64,000 nucleotides of DNA, taken from positions 62,001 through 126,000 of the forward strand of contig CACFLX010000002.1 in assembly GCA_902567235.1 (NCBI GenBank), written 5' to 3'. The translations under genes were made by a program, and so were the position numbers. Positions 10,819-20,075 of this stretch are shown here, piece after piece. The notes beneath the pieces were generated by a model. That model was not told where the DNA came from, searched no databases, and saw nothing but the letters and a program-made list of their open reading frames with translations. Numbering within the stretch: the stretch's first letter is position 1; every line of letters starts with the position of its first letter. Origin of the DNA: an uncultured Pelagibacteraceae bacterium. Lineage in GTDB: Bacteria > Pseudomonadota > Alphaproteobacteria > Pelagibacterales > Pelagibacteraceae.

Positions 10819-13355
10819 TAAATTAAAATATTGATTAACCTGTTTTTAACAAAAAAGCATTTGTTAATTTTTTTATTTTCCAATAATTTTTTCGTAATTA
10901 AATTGTTTTTTATTTCATTTATTAGTTTTTTCTCAGATATATCTGCCATAAGCTTAAGAGAGGCTCTTTTTTTACCATTAATCTGAATTACATATTCAAT
11001 AGTATTAACTTTAAGGAAATTTTTATTTGCTATAGGCCATTTTTGTAATGGTTTTAATTTTAAATCAGTCAAACACTCTGATGAAAAGTGTGGAATTATA
11101 GGAGATATCATAGATAAAAATTTTGAATAATTTTCTAAAAGTAGTTTCTGATCTATATCTTTATTTAGTTTTTGCGTAAAAAAATTATAGGCCTCATACA
11201 AGTTCGCGATTATAACGTTATAATTGAATTTTTCTAAGTTGTAATTCATTTTCTCAATCATTTGATTGGTAAAGATTGAAATTTCTTCGTCGTCATCTTT
11301 ATAATTTTTATTAATTTTTTCTTTAAATTTTTCATGAAGCATCCAAAGCTTTTGAATAAATTTAAATGATGCTATCATACCTTGCTCAGACCATTGCACA
11401 TCTTTTTCTGGTGGACTATCAGAAAGTATAAATAATCTAACAGCATCAGCTCCATAATTATTTATTATATTTTCTGGATCAATTGTATTTCTTTTTGATT
11501 TTGACATTGACTCTGAAGGACCAACATTTACTTTTTTCTCTGGATGATTTTTTATATAATATTCTTTCCCATTTTTACTCTCTACCTCCTCAGGGCTTAA
11601 CCATTTATTATTTTCATCTTTGTATGTTTCGTGACAAACCATTCCTTGAGTGAACAAGCCCTCAAATGGTTCTTTAATAGTAAATTTATCATTTTTGTGG
11701 TTTATTGCTCTCATAAAAAATCTTGAATAAAGCAAATGTAGTATTGCATGTTCTACTCCACCTATATACTGATCTACAGGCATCCAATAATCAATTTCGT
11801 TTTTGTCAAAACCATACATTTTGTTAGTAGGTGAGCAAAATCTTAAAAAATACCATGATGAGTCCACGAAAGTATCCAAAGTGTCAGTTTCTCTTATGTA
11901 ATTTTTTCCGTCTATAGTTATATTTTTCCAATCTTCAGCATTACTAAGAGGATTTCCTTTTGAATTTAAATTAATTTTTTCTGGAAGACTTATTGGAAGT
12001 TGATTTTTTGGAATTTTAATTACATTTCCATCTTTATCGTAAGCAATAGGAATTGGACAACCCCAATACCTCTGTCTTGATACTCCCCAATCTTTTAATC
12101 TATAATTAATTTTTTTATTTCCTATTTTTTTTTTTTCAATAATTTCTATTGTTTTTAAAATTGATTCATCTGGGACTTCAAGTCCATTTAAAAAATCTGA
12201 ATTAATTATTTTTCCAGGCCCAGTATATGCTTCGTTTTTTACTTTAAAAGTATCCTTTTCATTTTCAGGTTTTACTACAGTTTTTACAGTTAAATTATAT
12301 TTGTTAGCAAAGTCCAAATCCCTTTGATCGTGTGCTGGACAACCAAATACAGCACCAAAGCCATAATCCATTAATACAAAATTTGCAAAGTAGACAGGGA
12401 CTTTATGATTTGAGTCTAAAGGATTTATAGCTATTAAGTTAGTTTTGAAACCGATTTTTTCTCCTTGCGCTATTGATTCTTCTGTTGTTCCAGTTTTAGA
12501 GCATTCTTTTTTAAAATTTGAGAATTCTATATTATCTTTAAAAAATTCTGAAATAGGATGATCAACTGATACTGCTAAAAAAGAAAAACCAAACAAAGTA
12601 TCGGGCCTTGTTGTAAAACATTTTATTGAATTTATTGGAAATTTGCCTTCTATTTTGAAATCAATTTCACAGCCAAATGATTTTCCTATCCAGTTTTTTT
12701 GCATTACTTTAACTTTATTTGGCCAGGCTTCCAATTTATCTAATCCATTCAATAAATCTTCAGAAAATTTTGAAATATTAAAAAACCATTGATTTAATTT
12801 TTTTCTCTCAACTGTGGCTCCAGATCTCCATCCTTTTCCATCAATTACCTGTTCATTTGCTAAAACTGTTTCATCTATAGGATCCCAGTTTACATAATTT
12901 TCCTTTCTATAGACCAGTCCTTTTTCATATAGTTCTAAAAAAAATAATTGTTGATGTTTATAATATTCTTTTGAGCAAGTAGAGATTTCTCTTGTCCAAT
13001 CAATTGAAAGTCCTAATTTTTTTAATTGATTTTTCATTACTGAAATATTTTTTTCAGTCCATACTTTAGGATCTAAATTATTTTCTTTCGCTGCATTTTC
13101 AGCTGGCATACCAAAAGAATCCCATCCCATAGGATGTAAGACGTTGTATCCTTGCATAGATTTATAACGGGATAAGACATCTCCTATTGTGTAGTTTCTT
13201 ACATGGCCCATATGTATTTTTCCAGATGGATATGGGAACATTTCAAGACAGTAGAATTTTTTTTTATTTTTATCTATTTTTGAAATGAATGATTTATTCT
13301 TATCCCAGTAATCTTGCCACTTTCTTTCTACTAATTTGAAATTATATCTATCCAT
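10818..13355 (-). CDS. leuS: Leucyl-tRNA synthetase
   Basis: [23 protein letters not shown] and [16 protein letters not shown] (KMSKS-like). Confidence 0.98.
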   Translation of the reverse strand: MDRYNFKLVERKWQDYWDKNKSFISKIDKNKKKFYCLEMFPYPSGKIHMGHVRNYTIGDVLSRYKSMQGYNVLHPMGWDSFGMPAENAAKENNLDPKVWTEKNISVMKNQLKKLGLSIDWTREISTCSKEYYKHQQLFFLELYEKGLVYRKENYVNWDPIDETVLANEQVIDGKGWRSGATVERKKLNQWFFNISKFSEDLLNGLDKLEAWPNKVKVMQKNWIGKSFGCEIDFKIEGKFPINSIKCFTTRPDTLFGFSFLAVSVDHPISEFFKDNIEFSNFKKECSKTGTTEESIAQGEKIGFKTNLIAINPLDSNHKVPVYFANFVLMDYGFGAVFGCPAHDQRDLDFANKYNLTVKTVVKPENEKDTFKVKNEAYTGPGKIINSDFLNGLEVPDESILKTIEIIEKKKIGNKKINYRLKDWGVSRQRYWGCPIPIAYDKDGNVIKIPKNQLPISLPEKINLNSKGNPLSNAEDWKNITIDGKNYIRETDTLDTFVDSSWYFLRFCSPTNKMYGFDKNEIDYWMPVDQYIGGVEHAILHLLYSRFFMRAINHKNDKFTIKEPFEGLFTQGMVCHETYKDENNKWLSPEEVESKNGKEYYIKNHPEKKVNVGPSESMSKSKRNTIDPENIINNYGADAVRLFILSDSPPEKDVQWSEQGMIASFKFIQKLWMLHEKFKEKINKNYKDDDEEISIFTNQMIEKMNYNLEKFNYNVIIANLYEAYNFFTQKLNKDIDQKLLLENYSKFLSMISPIIPHFSSECLTDLKLKPLQKWPIANKNFLKVNTIEYVIQINGKKRASLKLMADISEKKLINEIKNNLITKKLLENKKINKCFFVKNRLINILI

Positions 13356-13384
13356 TAAATTGATAAAAAATTAAATAATTATAT

Positions 13385-13963
13385 TTATCTAATTTTACCT
13401 AAATATTTTTTATTGTTAGCTTTCAATTCTTTTTCATAGATAGCTGCTTTTCTTAAAATATTTTTTTTTAAATCATTAACTATTTCACCATCATTTTCAG
13501 TTATTGCACAATTTGATTGCACACCACATCTTTTTTGGAATACCTTTATTTCTAAAGCATCAGCTCTTATTTCATTTGTAAGAAAACGAATTGTTATTTT
13601 TATTGCTTCATTTTCGTTGTTTCCAGAATACCAATCTGAGATAATTATTCCTCCACTATAGTTTGCAGAAATTAAAGGTAAGAAATTTATTGTGTCTAAA
13701 CTTGCTCTCCAAAGAGGATTTGAGCTTGCAAAGTCAAAAGTTCCACCTTTTTTTTTGTCTCCATCAAAAAGTCTTATACCCCTGCCTTCCTCTATGTTTT
13801 TTCTAACTCTTTCTTTGGGGTCAGGCGGATAGTCTTTAGCACTAACTGGTCTGTATTTTAGTGCATCACAAGAGCTTAAAAAAATCAATAATACTGAAAG
13901 TATAAAAAAGCGTTTTATTAAGTTAAATTTGGTCATGAAATTATTAATTGCTCTAAATATCAT
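13385..13963 (-). CDS. DUF3576-type lipoprotein
   Basis: Lipobox LLIFLSSCDAL; RPVSAKDYPPDPKERVRKNIEEGRGI; upstream of leuS. Confidence 0.65.
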   Translation of the reverse strand: MIFRAINNFMTKFNLIKRFFILSVLLIFLSSCDALKYRPVSAKDYPPDPKERVRKNIEEGRGIRLFDGDKKKGGTFDFASSNPLWRASLDTINFLPLISANYSGGIIISDWYSGNNENEAIKITIRFLTNEIRADALEIKVFQKRCGVQSNCAITENDGEIVNDLKKNILRKAAIYEKELKANNKKYLGKIR

Positions 13964-14139
13964 AAAAAAAACTAATTATACCGAAAAAAATCGCAATTTT
14001 ACTATAAAAATCACTGATGTAAATTTACAACACTTATTAAAATTTTAAGCTATTTTGTTAAAATATGGGAAAAATTAACTAAATTTTTGCTATTAATACG
14101 ATGTTTATAATTAATTATAAAACATAAATAGGAGTAAAT

Positions 14140-15060
14140 ATGAAAAACATAACTAAACTAGGATTAACTGCTTTAGCAGGATCTTTAGTTGCAAGTTCTG
14201 CTTTTGCTGGTGCTATGAGCGTAAGTGGTTCTGCAAAAATAACTCACGCTTCGGCTGATGAGACAGAAGTACAAGGTAACTCTTTTTCGAACAGTAAAGG
14301 ATTATCTTTTTCTGGATCTGGTGAGTTAGATAATGGTTGGACAGTGAGCACAACATACTCAATGACTAACTCTGCATTTTCATCTTCTCAAGTTACAATT
14401 GACATGGGAGATCAAGGAACTGTAGGATTATGGAATAATGCTAACGGTGCTGGTATTAACAAATATTCTGACGTTATACCAACTGCTGGTGAGCAAGTAT
14501 GGGATGACTCAGACACTGACGATAACGGTCTACCATTACACGATAATGATAACATGATTGGTTACAATGGAACATTAGCAGGTTTTGGTGTTTCTATAGC
14601 ATACGTTAATGGTGGTTCAGGTGCAAAAGAAGGTGGAGCATCTGATAGTTCATGGGCATTGTCTTATGATGGTTTAATGGATGGTCTAACATTAGGTATT
14701 GGTGCAGGTGAAAACGGTACTACTCAGGACCTTTCAACTATGTACGTTAAATATACAGCAGGTTCAATTACTGTAGGTTACCAAATGTCAGAAGTTGACA
14801 ACACTGGTTCAACAGCTGACGAAGAAGCAAACCACATTGGTGCTTCAATCGCAGTAAATGAAAATTTATCAGTTTCAGCTGGTAGACATGAAGTTGACAT
14901 GGGTGCAGGAAAAGTTGATGAAGAATCAACAGGTTTCTCTGCTTCTTACACAATGGGATCAACTACAATTGGTTTCGTTGCTAACTCAACTGAGAATGTT
15001 GCAGGAACAGCTGCGTCTGATGACTCATATAGAGAAATTGCAGTATCATTTGCATTCTAA
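14140..15060 (+). CDS. Outer-membrane porin
   Basis: Signal peptide MKNITKLGLTALAGSLVASSAFAGAMSVSGSAKITH, amphipathic strand pattern, C-terminal aromatic YREIAVSFAF. Confidence 0.8.
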   Translation: MKNITKLGLTALAGSLVASSAFAGAMSVSGSAKITHASADETEVQGNSFSNSKGLSFSGSGELDNGWTVSTTYSMTNSAFSSSQVTIDMGDQGTVGLWNNANGAGINKYSDVIPTAGEQVWDDSDTDDNGLPLHDNDNMIGYNGTLAGFGVSIAYVNGGSGAKEGGASDSSWALSYDGLMDGLTLGIGAGENGTTQDLSTMYVKYTAGSITVGYQMSEVDNTGSTADEEANHIGASIAVNENLSVSAGRHEVDMGAGKVDEESTGFSASYTMGSTTIGFVANSTENVAGTAASDDSYREIAVSFAF

Positions 15061-15083
15061 TAGAGTTTAAGATTAAAAATATT

Positions 15084-15115
15084 AAAGGCCCCTTAATTAA
15101 GGGGCCTTTTTTTTT
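15084..15115 (+). terminator. Strong intrinsic terminator after the porin
   Basis: Perfect 26-nt palindrome AAAGGCCCCTTAATTAAGGGGCCTTT extending into a T-run. Confidence 0.95.
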
Positions 15116-15124
15116 GGTTGATAT

Positions 15125-15655
15125 TTATTTGTTAAATAAATTTATACCTGAATATCCATAAATATTGAGTAAATTAATTTTTTTTAGATTATCTTTATTT
15201 ATTCCACCCAAAGCAATTATTTTCTTATTTGTTAATTTAGTTAAAAGTTTAAATTTGTTAAATCCAAGGTAAGTTTTTTTTCTTTTAAAAAGAGATGCTA
15301 TAAAAATTATATCTACTTTTTGGAGTTCTTTTTTTTTTATTTCTTTATAATTGTGAGCAGAACCTATTATAAAAAAATTCTTTTTTTTGGGATAGTTTAA
15401 GTGCTTTAAATCGTTATTAAATGATGGGAAATAAACACCATCAAGTTTTAAATTTAAAGCTAATTTAATGTTATTAGACAGGAAAAATTTTCTTTTTTTT
15501 AATCTACAGTATCTTTTTATTTTAATAAGTGAGTCTTTATTTAATTTTTTATTATAATTTCTGTAAATTAGAGCTATATTTTTATTTAATTTATTAATGT
15601 TATTTTTGTCAAATTTATTAATAAAGTAATATACTTTTGGTAATTCTGTATGCAT
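15125..15655 (-). CDS. Divergent ThiE/TenI family protein
   Basis: LKLDGVYFPS, IGSAHNYKEI, KKIIALGGINKDN: thiamine-phosphate synthase/TenI fold motifs with divergent active-site segments. Confidence 0.6.
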   Translation of the reverse strand: MHTELPKVYYFINKFDKNNINKLNKNIALIYRNYNKKLNKDSLIKIKRYCRLKKRKFFLSNNIKLALNLKLDGVYFPSFNNDLKHLNYPKKKNFFIIGSAHNYKEIKKKELQKVDIIFIASLFKRKKTYLGFNKFKLLTKLTNKKIIALGGINKDNLKKINLLNIYGYSGINLFNK

Positions 15656-16312
15656 AAAACTATTGAAAATTTAAATTATATTGAAAATCAAATTAATTCA
15701 AAAATATTAAAATTAAATCTTAGCAATTATAACCCAAAAATCATTGCAATTTCAAAAACTTTTAAAATAAATCATATATTACCTTTAGTTGAACACGGAC
15801 ATAGAGATTTTGGTGAAAATAAGGTTCAAGAAGCATTAGAAAAATGGACTGAAATAAAAAATAAAAATAAAAACATTAAACTTCATATGGTTGGTAAACT
15901 TCAAACAAACAAAGTTAAATTTGTTTTGCCTCTATTTGATTTTATTCATTCATTAGATAGTTTAAAATTAGCCAAAAAGATATCTGAAGAGCAAAAAAAT
16001 TATGAAAATAAACCAAAAATTTTTATTCAAATTAATATTGGTAATGAACCTCAAAAATCAGGAATAGATAAAAATAAACTAGCTGAGTTTTATAATGAAT
16101 GCATAAATCTTGATTTAGATATTGTTGGGACTATGTGTTTGCCACCAATAGATAATGATCCAGGTATTTATTTTTTAGAAATGAAAAAAATTACAAAAAT
16201 TTTAAATCTTAAAGATATAAGCATGGGTATGTCAGAAGATTATCTTAAGGCAATAGAACATTCTTCAACATATTTAAGAATTGGTTCTAAGATATTTGGA
16301 GCAAGAAGTTAA
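15650..16312 (+). CDS. YggS/PROSC family pyridoxal-phosphate homeostasis protein
   Basis: IAISKTF, HRDFGENKVQEALEKW, LHMVGKLQTNKVKFV, SMGMSEDYLKAIEHSSTYLRIGSKIFGAR. Confidence 0.93.
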   Translation: MHKTIENLNYIENQINSKILKLNLSNYNPKIIAISKTFKINHILPLVEHGHRDFGENKVQEALEKWTEIKNKNKNIKLHMVGKLQTNKVKFVLPLFDFIHSLDSLKLAKKISEEQKNYENKPKIFIQINIGNEPQKSGIDKNKLAEFYNECINLDLDIVGTMCLPPIDNDPGIYFLEMKKITKILNLKDISMGMSEDYLKAIEHSSTYLRIGSKIFGARS

Positions 16313-16800
16313 TTTATTAATATTTTTGTATTTTTATTAATTAATTTAATTAGAATTAAGAAATCTTTTTTTGAAATAGCAATACATCCTGCCGTTGGTT
16401 TGTAATTTTTTGTTAGATGAATAAAAATTGCACTCCCTTTATTTTTTATAGTTTTTTTATAATTATATTCTATTACAATTAAATAGTCATACTTATGATC
16501 ATTTCTATATAATTTTTCGTGTTTAATTTTTCTATTTATTTTTATTTCTTTATTGTAAAATTTACTTTTTACATCATTACACCAGCCCATTTTTTTTCTT
16601 ATTTTTTTAGAAGATAATTTAATTTTTGGTAAATTTACTCTATCTGGTCTCCAATATAATTTTCCTATTTTAAATTTTCCTGATGGGGTACAAAAATCTC
16701 CTTCAGTTTTGTTTTTTTTAATACCCTTTTTTCCCAGACTGCATTTAAACTTAAATTCTTTAACAATTAGAGTATCTTTATTTTTTATGTGAATTATCAT
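16309..16800 (-). CDS. L,D-transpeptidase (YkuD) family protein
   Basis: GDFCTPSGKFKIG and catalytic IFIHLTKNYKPTAGCIAISKKD. Confidence 0.85.
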   Translation of the reverse strand: MIIHIKNKDTLIVKEFKFKCSLGKKGIKKNKTEGDFCTPSGKFKIGKLYWRPDRVNLPKIKLSSKKIRKKMGWCNDVKSKFYNKEIKINRKIKHEKLYRNDHKYDYLIVIEYNYKKTIKNKGSAIFIHLTKNYKPTAGCIAISKKDFLILIKLINKNTKILIN

Positions 16801-16813
16801 AGTTTGTATATTT

Positions 16814-17383
16814 ATGAATAAACAAAGTGTTCTAATATTTAAATTACCAGAACTATTTAAGATTTTAAATGAATTAAAAGAGTATATAGATTTTAATGTT
16901 TATAACTTTACTGAAAAACAAGAACTTTTAAACTCAAATAAAAATAAATATGAGAATTATTTAGTCTTAACAGATGAAAAAAATCAAGTACACAACGAAA
17001 AATTTCAATTAATTTTAAATAAATTTCCAGATTCATTCCACTCAATTATTGAAAAGATAAATGTAAGTTTGTTAAAACAGAAATATTCTGAACAATCAGA
17101 TATAATAGTTGGCAAATATTCAATTGATATAAATTCTAGGTCAATAAAAAATGCTAATGAAACTTTAAAATTAACTCAAAGAGAAGTTCAAATTATACTT
17201 TTTTTGAAAGAGTCCAAGTCTCCACAAAACATAGAAAATCTTCAAAAAAAAGTTTGGGGACATAATTCTATCTTAGAAACTCATACAGTTGAAACACATA
17301 TTTATAGACTAAGAAAAAAAATTTTAGAAAAATTTGAAGACAAAACTTTTATTAATAGTACAAAAAAAGGCTATACAATCTAG
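16814..17383 (+). CDS. OmpR/PhoB-type winged-helix regulator with degenerate N-terminal domain
   Basis: C-terminal LTQREVQIILFLKES...VWGHNSILETHTVETHIYRLRKKI...INSTKKGYTI; no recognisable receiver aspartate. Confidence 0.75.
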   Translation: MNKQSVLIFKLPELFKILNELKEYIDFNVYNFTEKQELLNSNKNKYENYLVLTDEKNQVHNEKFQLILNKFPDSFHSIIEKINVSLLKQKYSEQSDIIVGKYSIDINSRSIKNANETLKLTQREVQIILFLKESKSPQNIENLQKKVWGHNSILETHTVETHIYRLRKKILEKFEDKTFINSTKKGYTI

Positions 17384-17490
17384 TGAAAAAAAGAAATTTC
17401 ATAGCAAAAGATCTTTTATCAAAAAAATATAAACCAAGAATAGTTAAACCAAAAAAAGGCAAAGGAAGCTTTAAAAGAAAAAAGAAATAA
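17383..17490 (+). CDS. Putative short ArfA-like alternative ribosome-rescue factor (GTG start, 35 aa)
   Basis: Manual translation (M)KKRNFIAKDLLSKKYKPRIVKPKKGKGSFKRKKK; resembles the E. coli ArfA segment [25 protein letters not shown]. Confidence 0.6.
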   Translation: MKKRNFIAKDLLSKKYKPRIVKPKKGKGSFKRKKK

Positions 17491-17506
17491 AATTTCTCAA
17501 AACTCT

Positions 17507-18436
17507 TTATAGTCTAGCTCCAATCTGTTGGATAACTTTAGATGACATTTCAGTTCCCTTTTGTAGACTTTCTTTTATTGATAAATTATTTACATGACCG
17601 TGCAAAAATCCACCAGCGAAAAGATCTCCAGCACCAGTTAAGTCAACAATTTTAAGATTTTTTTGAACTCCACATTCAATAACATTGTCCCCTTCTATTG
17701 CAATGGCTCCATTCTCTCCCCGTGTAATCACAATTAATTTACCAAGTTGTTTAGAAAAATTTATCACCTCGCTAAAATTTTTAGCATCAATTAATGACAT
17801 AACTTCTTGTTCATTAGCAAACGTAATATCCAATTTATTTTTTACTAAATCTAAAAAGTGGGTTTTATGTCTATCGACACAAAACTGATCTGATAAGGAC
17901 ATAGCAACTTTATTTGCATTATTTATTGCTTTATCAAAAGCTTTTTTAGGCTCACCTTCATCCCAAAGATAACCTTCCAGAAATATTATTTCACTTTTCT
18001 TAATTGCATCAGAACTAACATCACTTTCATTAATTTTTCCAGCTGTACCTAAGAATGTACACATTGTTCTTTCAGAGTCTGGTGTAACTAAAATCAAACA
18101 TGTTCCTGTGGGCAATTCCTCTTTTTTTTTGGAATAAAAATATTCAACATTTTCTTTTTTTAATCCTTCTTCATACTTACTTCCTAGTTCATCATCAGAT
18201 ACTTTACCTATGAATCCTACTTTATTGCCTAGTTGAGATATACCCACTATTGAATTTGCTACCGATCCTCCAGAAACAGTTTTTTCTATTTTAAGGTTAG
18301 TTAATAATTTTTTAAATTCATTTTCATCAAAAATTAATTTCATCGTACTTTTAGTTAAACTATTCTGATTAATAAAATTGTCGTCCACTTTACAAATTAC
18401 ATCTACAATTGCATTTCCTATTCCTAAAATTTTCAT
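17507..18436 (-). CDS. PfkB-family carbohydrate/adenosine kinase
   Basis: GGSVANSIVGISQLG and DLTGAGDLFAGGFLHG. Confidence 0.9.
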   Translation of the reverse strand: MKILGIGNAIVDVICKVDDNFINQNSLTKSTMKLIFDENEFKKLLTNLKIEKTVSGGSVANSIVGISQLGNKVGFIGKVSDDELGSKYEEGLKKENVEYFYSKKKEELPTGTCLILVTPDSERTMCTFLGTAGKINESDVSSDAIKKSEIIFLEGYLWDEGEPKKAFDKAINNANKVAMSLSDQFCVDRHKTHFLDLVKNKLDITFANEQEVMSLIDAKNFSEVINFSKQLGKLIVITRGENGAIAIEGDNVIECGVQKNLKIVDLTGAGDLFAGGFLHGHVNNLSIKESLQKGTEMSSKVIQQIGARL

Positions 18437-18438
18437 AA

Positions 18439-19092
18439 TTATGCTTTCTTTGTTTTTATTGGTGATTTTCTATTAGGATAGCAAGTAGTGCAAATTTTAC
18501 AAGTCAAACCATAGCATTCTCTAGCTTTACAAAATTCTCTTCCATAATAAATTATTTGAAGGTGAAGCTTATTCCAGGATTTTTTAGGAAATAACCTTTT
18601 TAAATCTTTTTCAGTTTGAACAACATTTTCACCATTAGTTAATCCCCATCTTTGAGCTAATCGATGAATATGAGTATCCACGGGAAAGGCTGGATGCCCA
18701 AAACCCTGTGACATAACTACACTAGCAGTTTTATGCCCAACACCAGGAAGCTTTTCTAGTTCTTCAAAAGTTTCGGGAATCTTTCCCCCATGTTTTTTAA
18801 TTATTTGTTTTGATAGATAATAAACACTTTTAGCTTTAATTCTAAAAATACCTATACTCTTAATTAATTTTTCAATTTTTTTTCTTCCTAATTTTACAAA
18901 GTGTTCTGGCTTGTTGAATTTTGGATAAATATTTTTAGTAACATTATTTACATTAACATCTGTAGTTTGAGCAGATAGCAATACAGAGACTAATAGTGTA
19001 AATTTATTTCTGTGTTTTAAAGGGATTGGTGTTTTTGGATAAATTCTATTTAGAATTTTTAATATTATTTTAGATCTTTGAACTTCATTCAT
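18439..19092 (-). CDS. nth: Endonuclease III
   Basis: LLSAQTTDVNVNNVT, LEKLPGVGHKTASVV, FPVDTHIHRLAQRWGL, C-terminal 4Fe-4S cysteines (CKARECYGLTCKICTTC). Confidence 0.96.
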   Translation of the reverse strand: MNEVQRSKIILKILNRIYPKTPIPLKHRNKFTLLVSVLLSAQTTDVNVNNVTKNIYPKFNKPEHFVKLGRKKIEKLIKSIGIFRIKAKSVYYLSKQIIKKHGGKIPETFEELEKLPGVGHKTASVVMSQGFGHPAFPVDTHIHRLAQRWGLTNGENVVQTEKDLKRLFPKKSWNKLHLQIIYYGREFCKARECYGLTCKICTTCYPNRKSPIKTKKA

Positions 19093-19865
19093 TTAAAGTT
19101 CAAAACATCTCTCATTGAATAAAGACCAGGTTTTTTTTTCATTAGCCATTTGGCTGCTGTAAATGCTCCTTCTGAATAAAGAGCTCTATCAAATGCTTCA
19201 TGATTTAATGTAATTATTTCTTTACCACTCGAGAAAGTTACTTCATGTTCTCCAATAACCTCACCTTTTCTTAATGAACTAAAGTTAATTTTCTTTCCAT
19301 AAGGAAAAGATTTTCTGTTTAAATATTTTTTTCCCATCAACTTATAAAAATCTTTATTCTTTCCAACTGCAATACCTTTTCCAAGCATCAAAGCTGTTCC
19401 CGAAGGATGATCTTTTTTATGTTTGTGGTGAATTTCAAAAACTTTACTTAAAAAACTATTACCAAGAGATTTTGATGTAATTTCAGTTAAATACATTAAT
19501 AAGTTTATTCCTAAACTCATGTTCCCAGCCCTAAGTATTGGTATTTTTTTTGAATATTTTTTAATTATATTCTCCTCTTTTTTTGAAAATCCAGTTGTTC
19601 CAATAACTACTCTTTTTTTAAGTTTTGCTGCAATTTTTAAAACTTCAAATGTGCATTTTGGAACTGTAAAATCTATTATTAAATTAGCTTTTTTAAAGGC
19701 TTGTTTTGTATTTAAGCTAGGTTTAATTCCATTAATTTTTTTATTAATTATTCTATTTTCTGTAATAGCGACTATCTTAAAATTTTTATCTGATCTAGCA
19801 GATTTAATAATCTGTTGCCCCATTCTCCCCATGCACCCAGTTATAGCTAAATTAATTTTTTTCAA
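19089..19865 (-). CDS. dapB: 4-hydroxy-tetrahydrodipicolinate reductase
   Basis: ITGCMGRMGQQII, VIGTTGFSKKEE, EIHHKHKKDHPSGTAL. Confidence 0.96.
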   Translation of the reverse strand: MKKINLAITGCMGRMGQQIIKSARSDKNFKIVAITENRIINKKINGIKPSLNTKQAFKKANLIIDFTVPKCTFEVLKIAAKLKKRVVIGTTGFSKKEENIIKKYSKKIPILRAGNMSLGINLLMYLTEITSKSLGNSFLSKVFEIHHKHKKDHPSGTALMLGKGIAVGKNKDFYKLMGKKYLNRKSFPYGKKINFSSLRKGEVIGEHEVTFSSGKEIITLNHEAFDRALYSEGAFTAAKWLMKKKPGLYSMRDVLNFK

Positions 19866-19901
19866 TATTACCTACCAGTCCTTATCAATATCATATTTTT
19901 C

Positions 19902-20072
19902 TCATTTCAAGATAAAATATGAAACTATCATAACTACCAAAACAATTATAGCCCAAATAGATAGATTTTTTAAAAACTGTTTTAATTTTGAATTAGATCT
20001 AAGAAATGCTGGAAGAACCAATATTAAAACAGCTATTAAAGATATTGCTGGGACGATTTCTTCCAATCCCAT
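19902..20072 (-). CDS. Small single-pass membrane protein (56 aa, not in ORF track)
   Basis: Manual translation MGLEEIVPAISLIAVLILVLPAFLRSNSKLKQFLKNLSIWAIIVLVVMIVSYFILK; fills the dnaJ-dapB gap in the same orientation. Confidence 0.55.
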   Translation of the reverse strand: MGLEEIVPAISLIAVLILVLPAFLRSNSKLKQFLKNLSIWAIIVLVVMIVSYFILK

Positions 20073-20075
20073 TTT

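Noticed and set aside
14768-15070. ORFs 14768-14962 (-) and 14858-15070 (+) inside the porin
   Set aside because: Low-complexity Leu/Gln-rich out-of-frame shadows of the porin gene.
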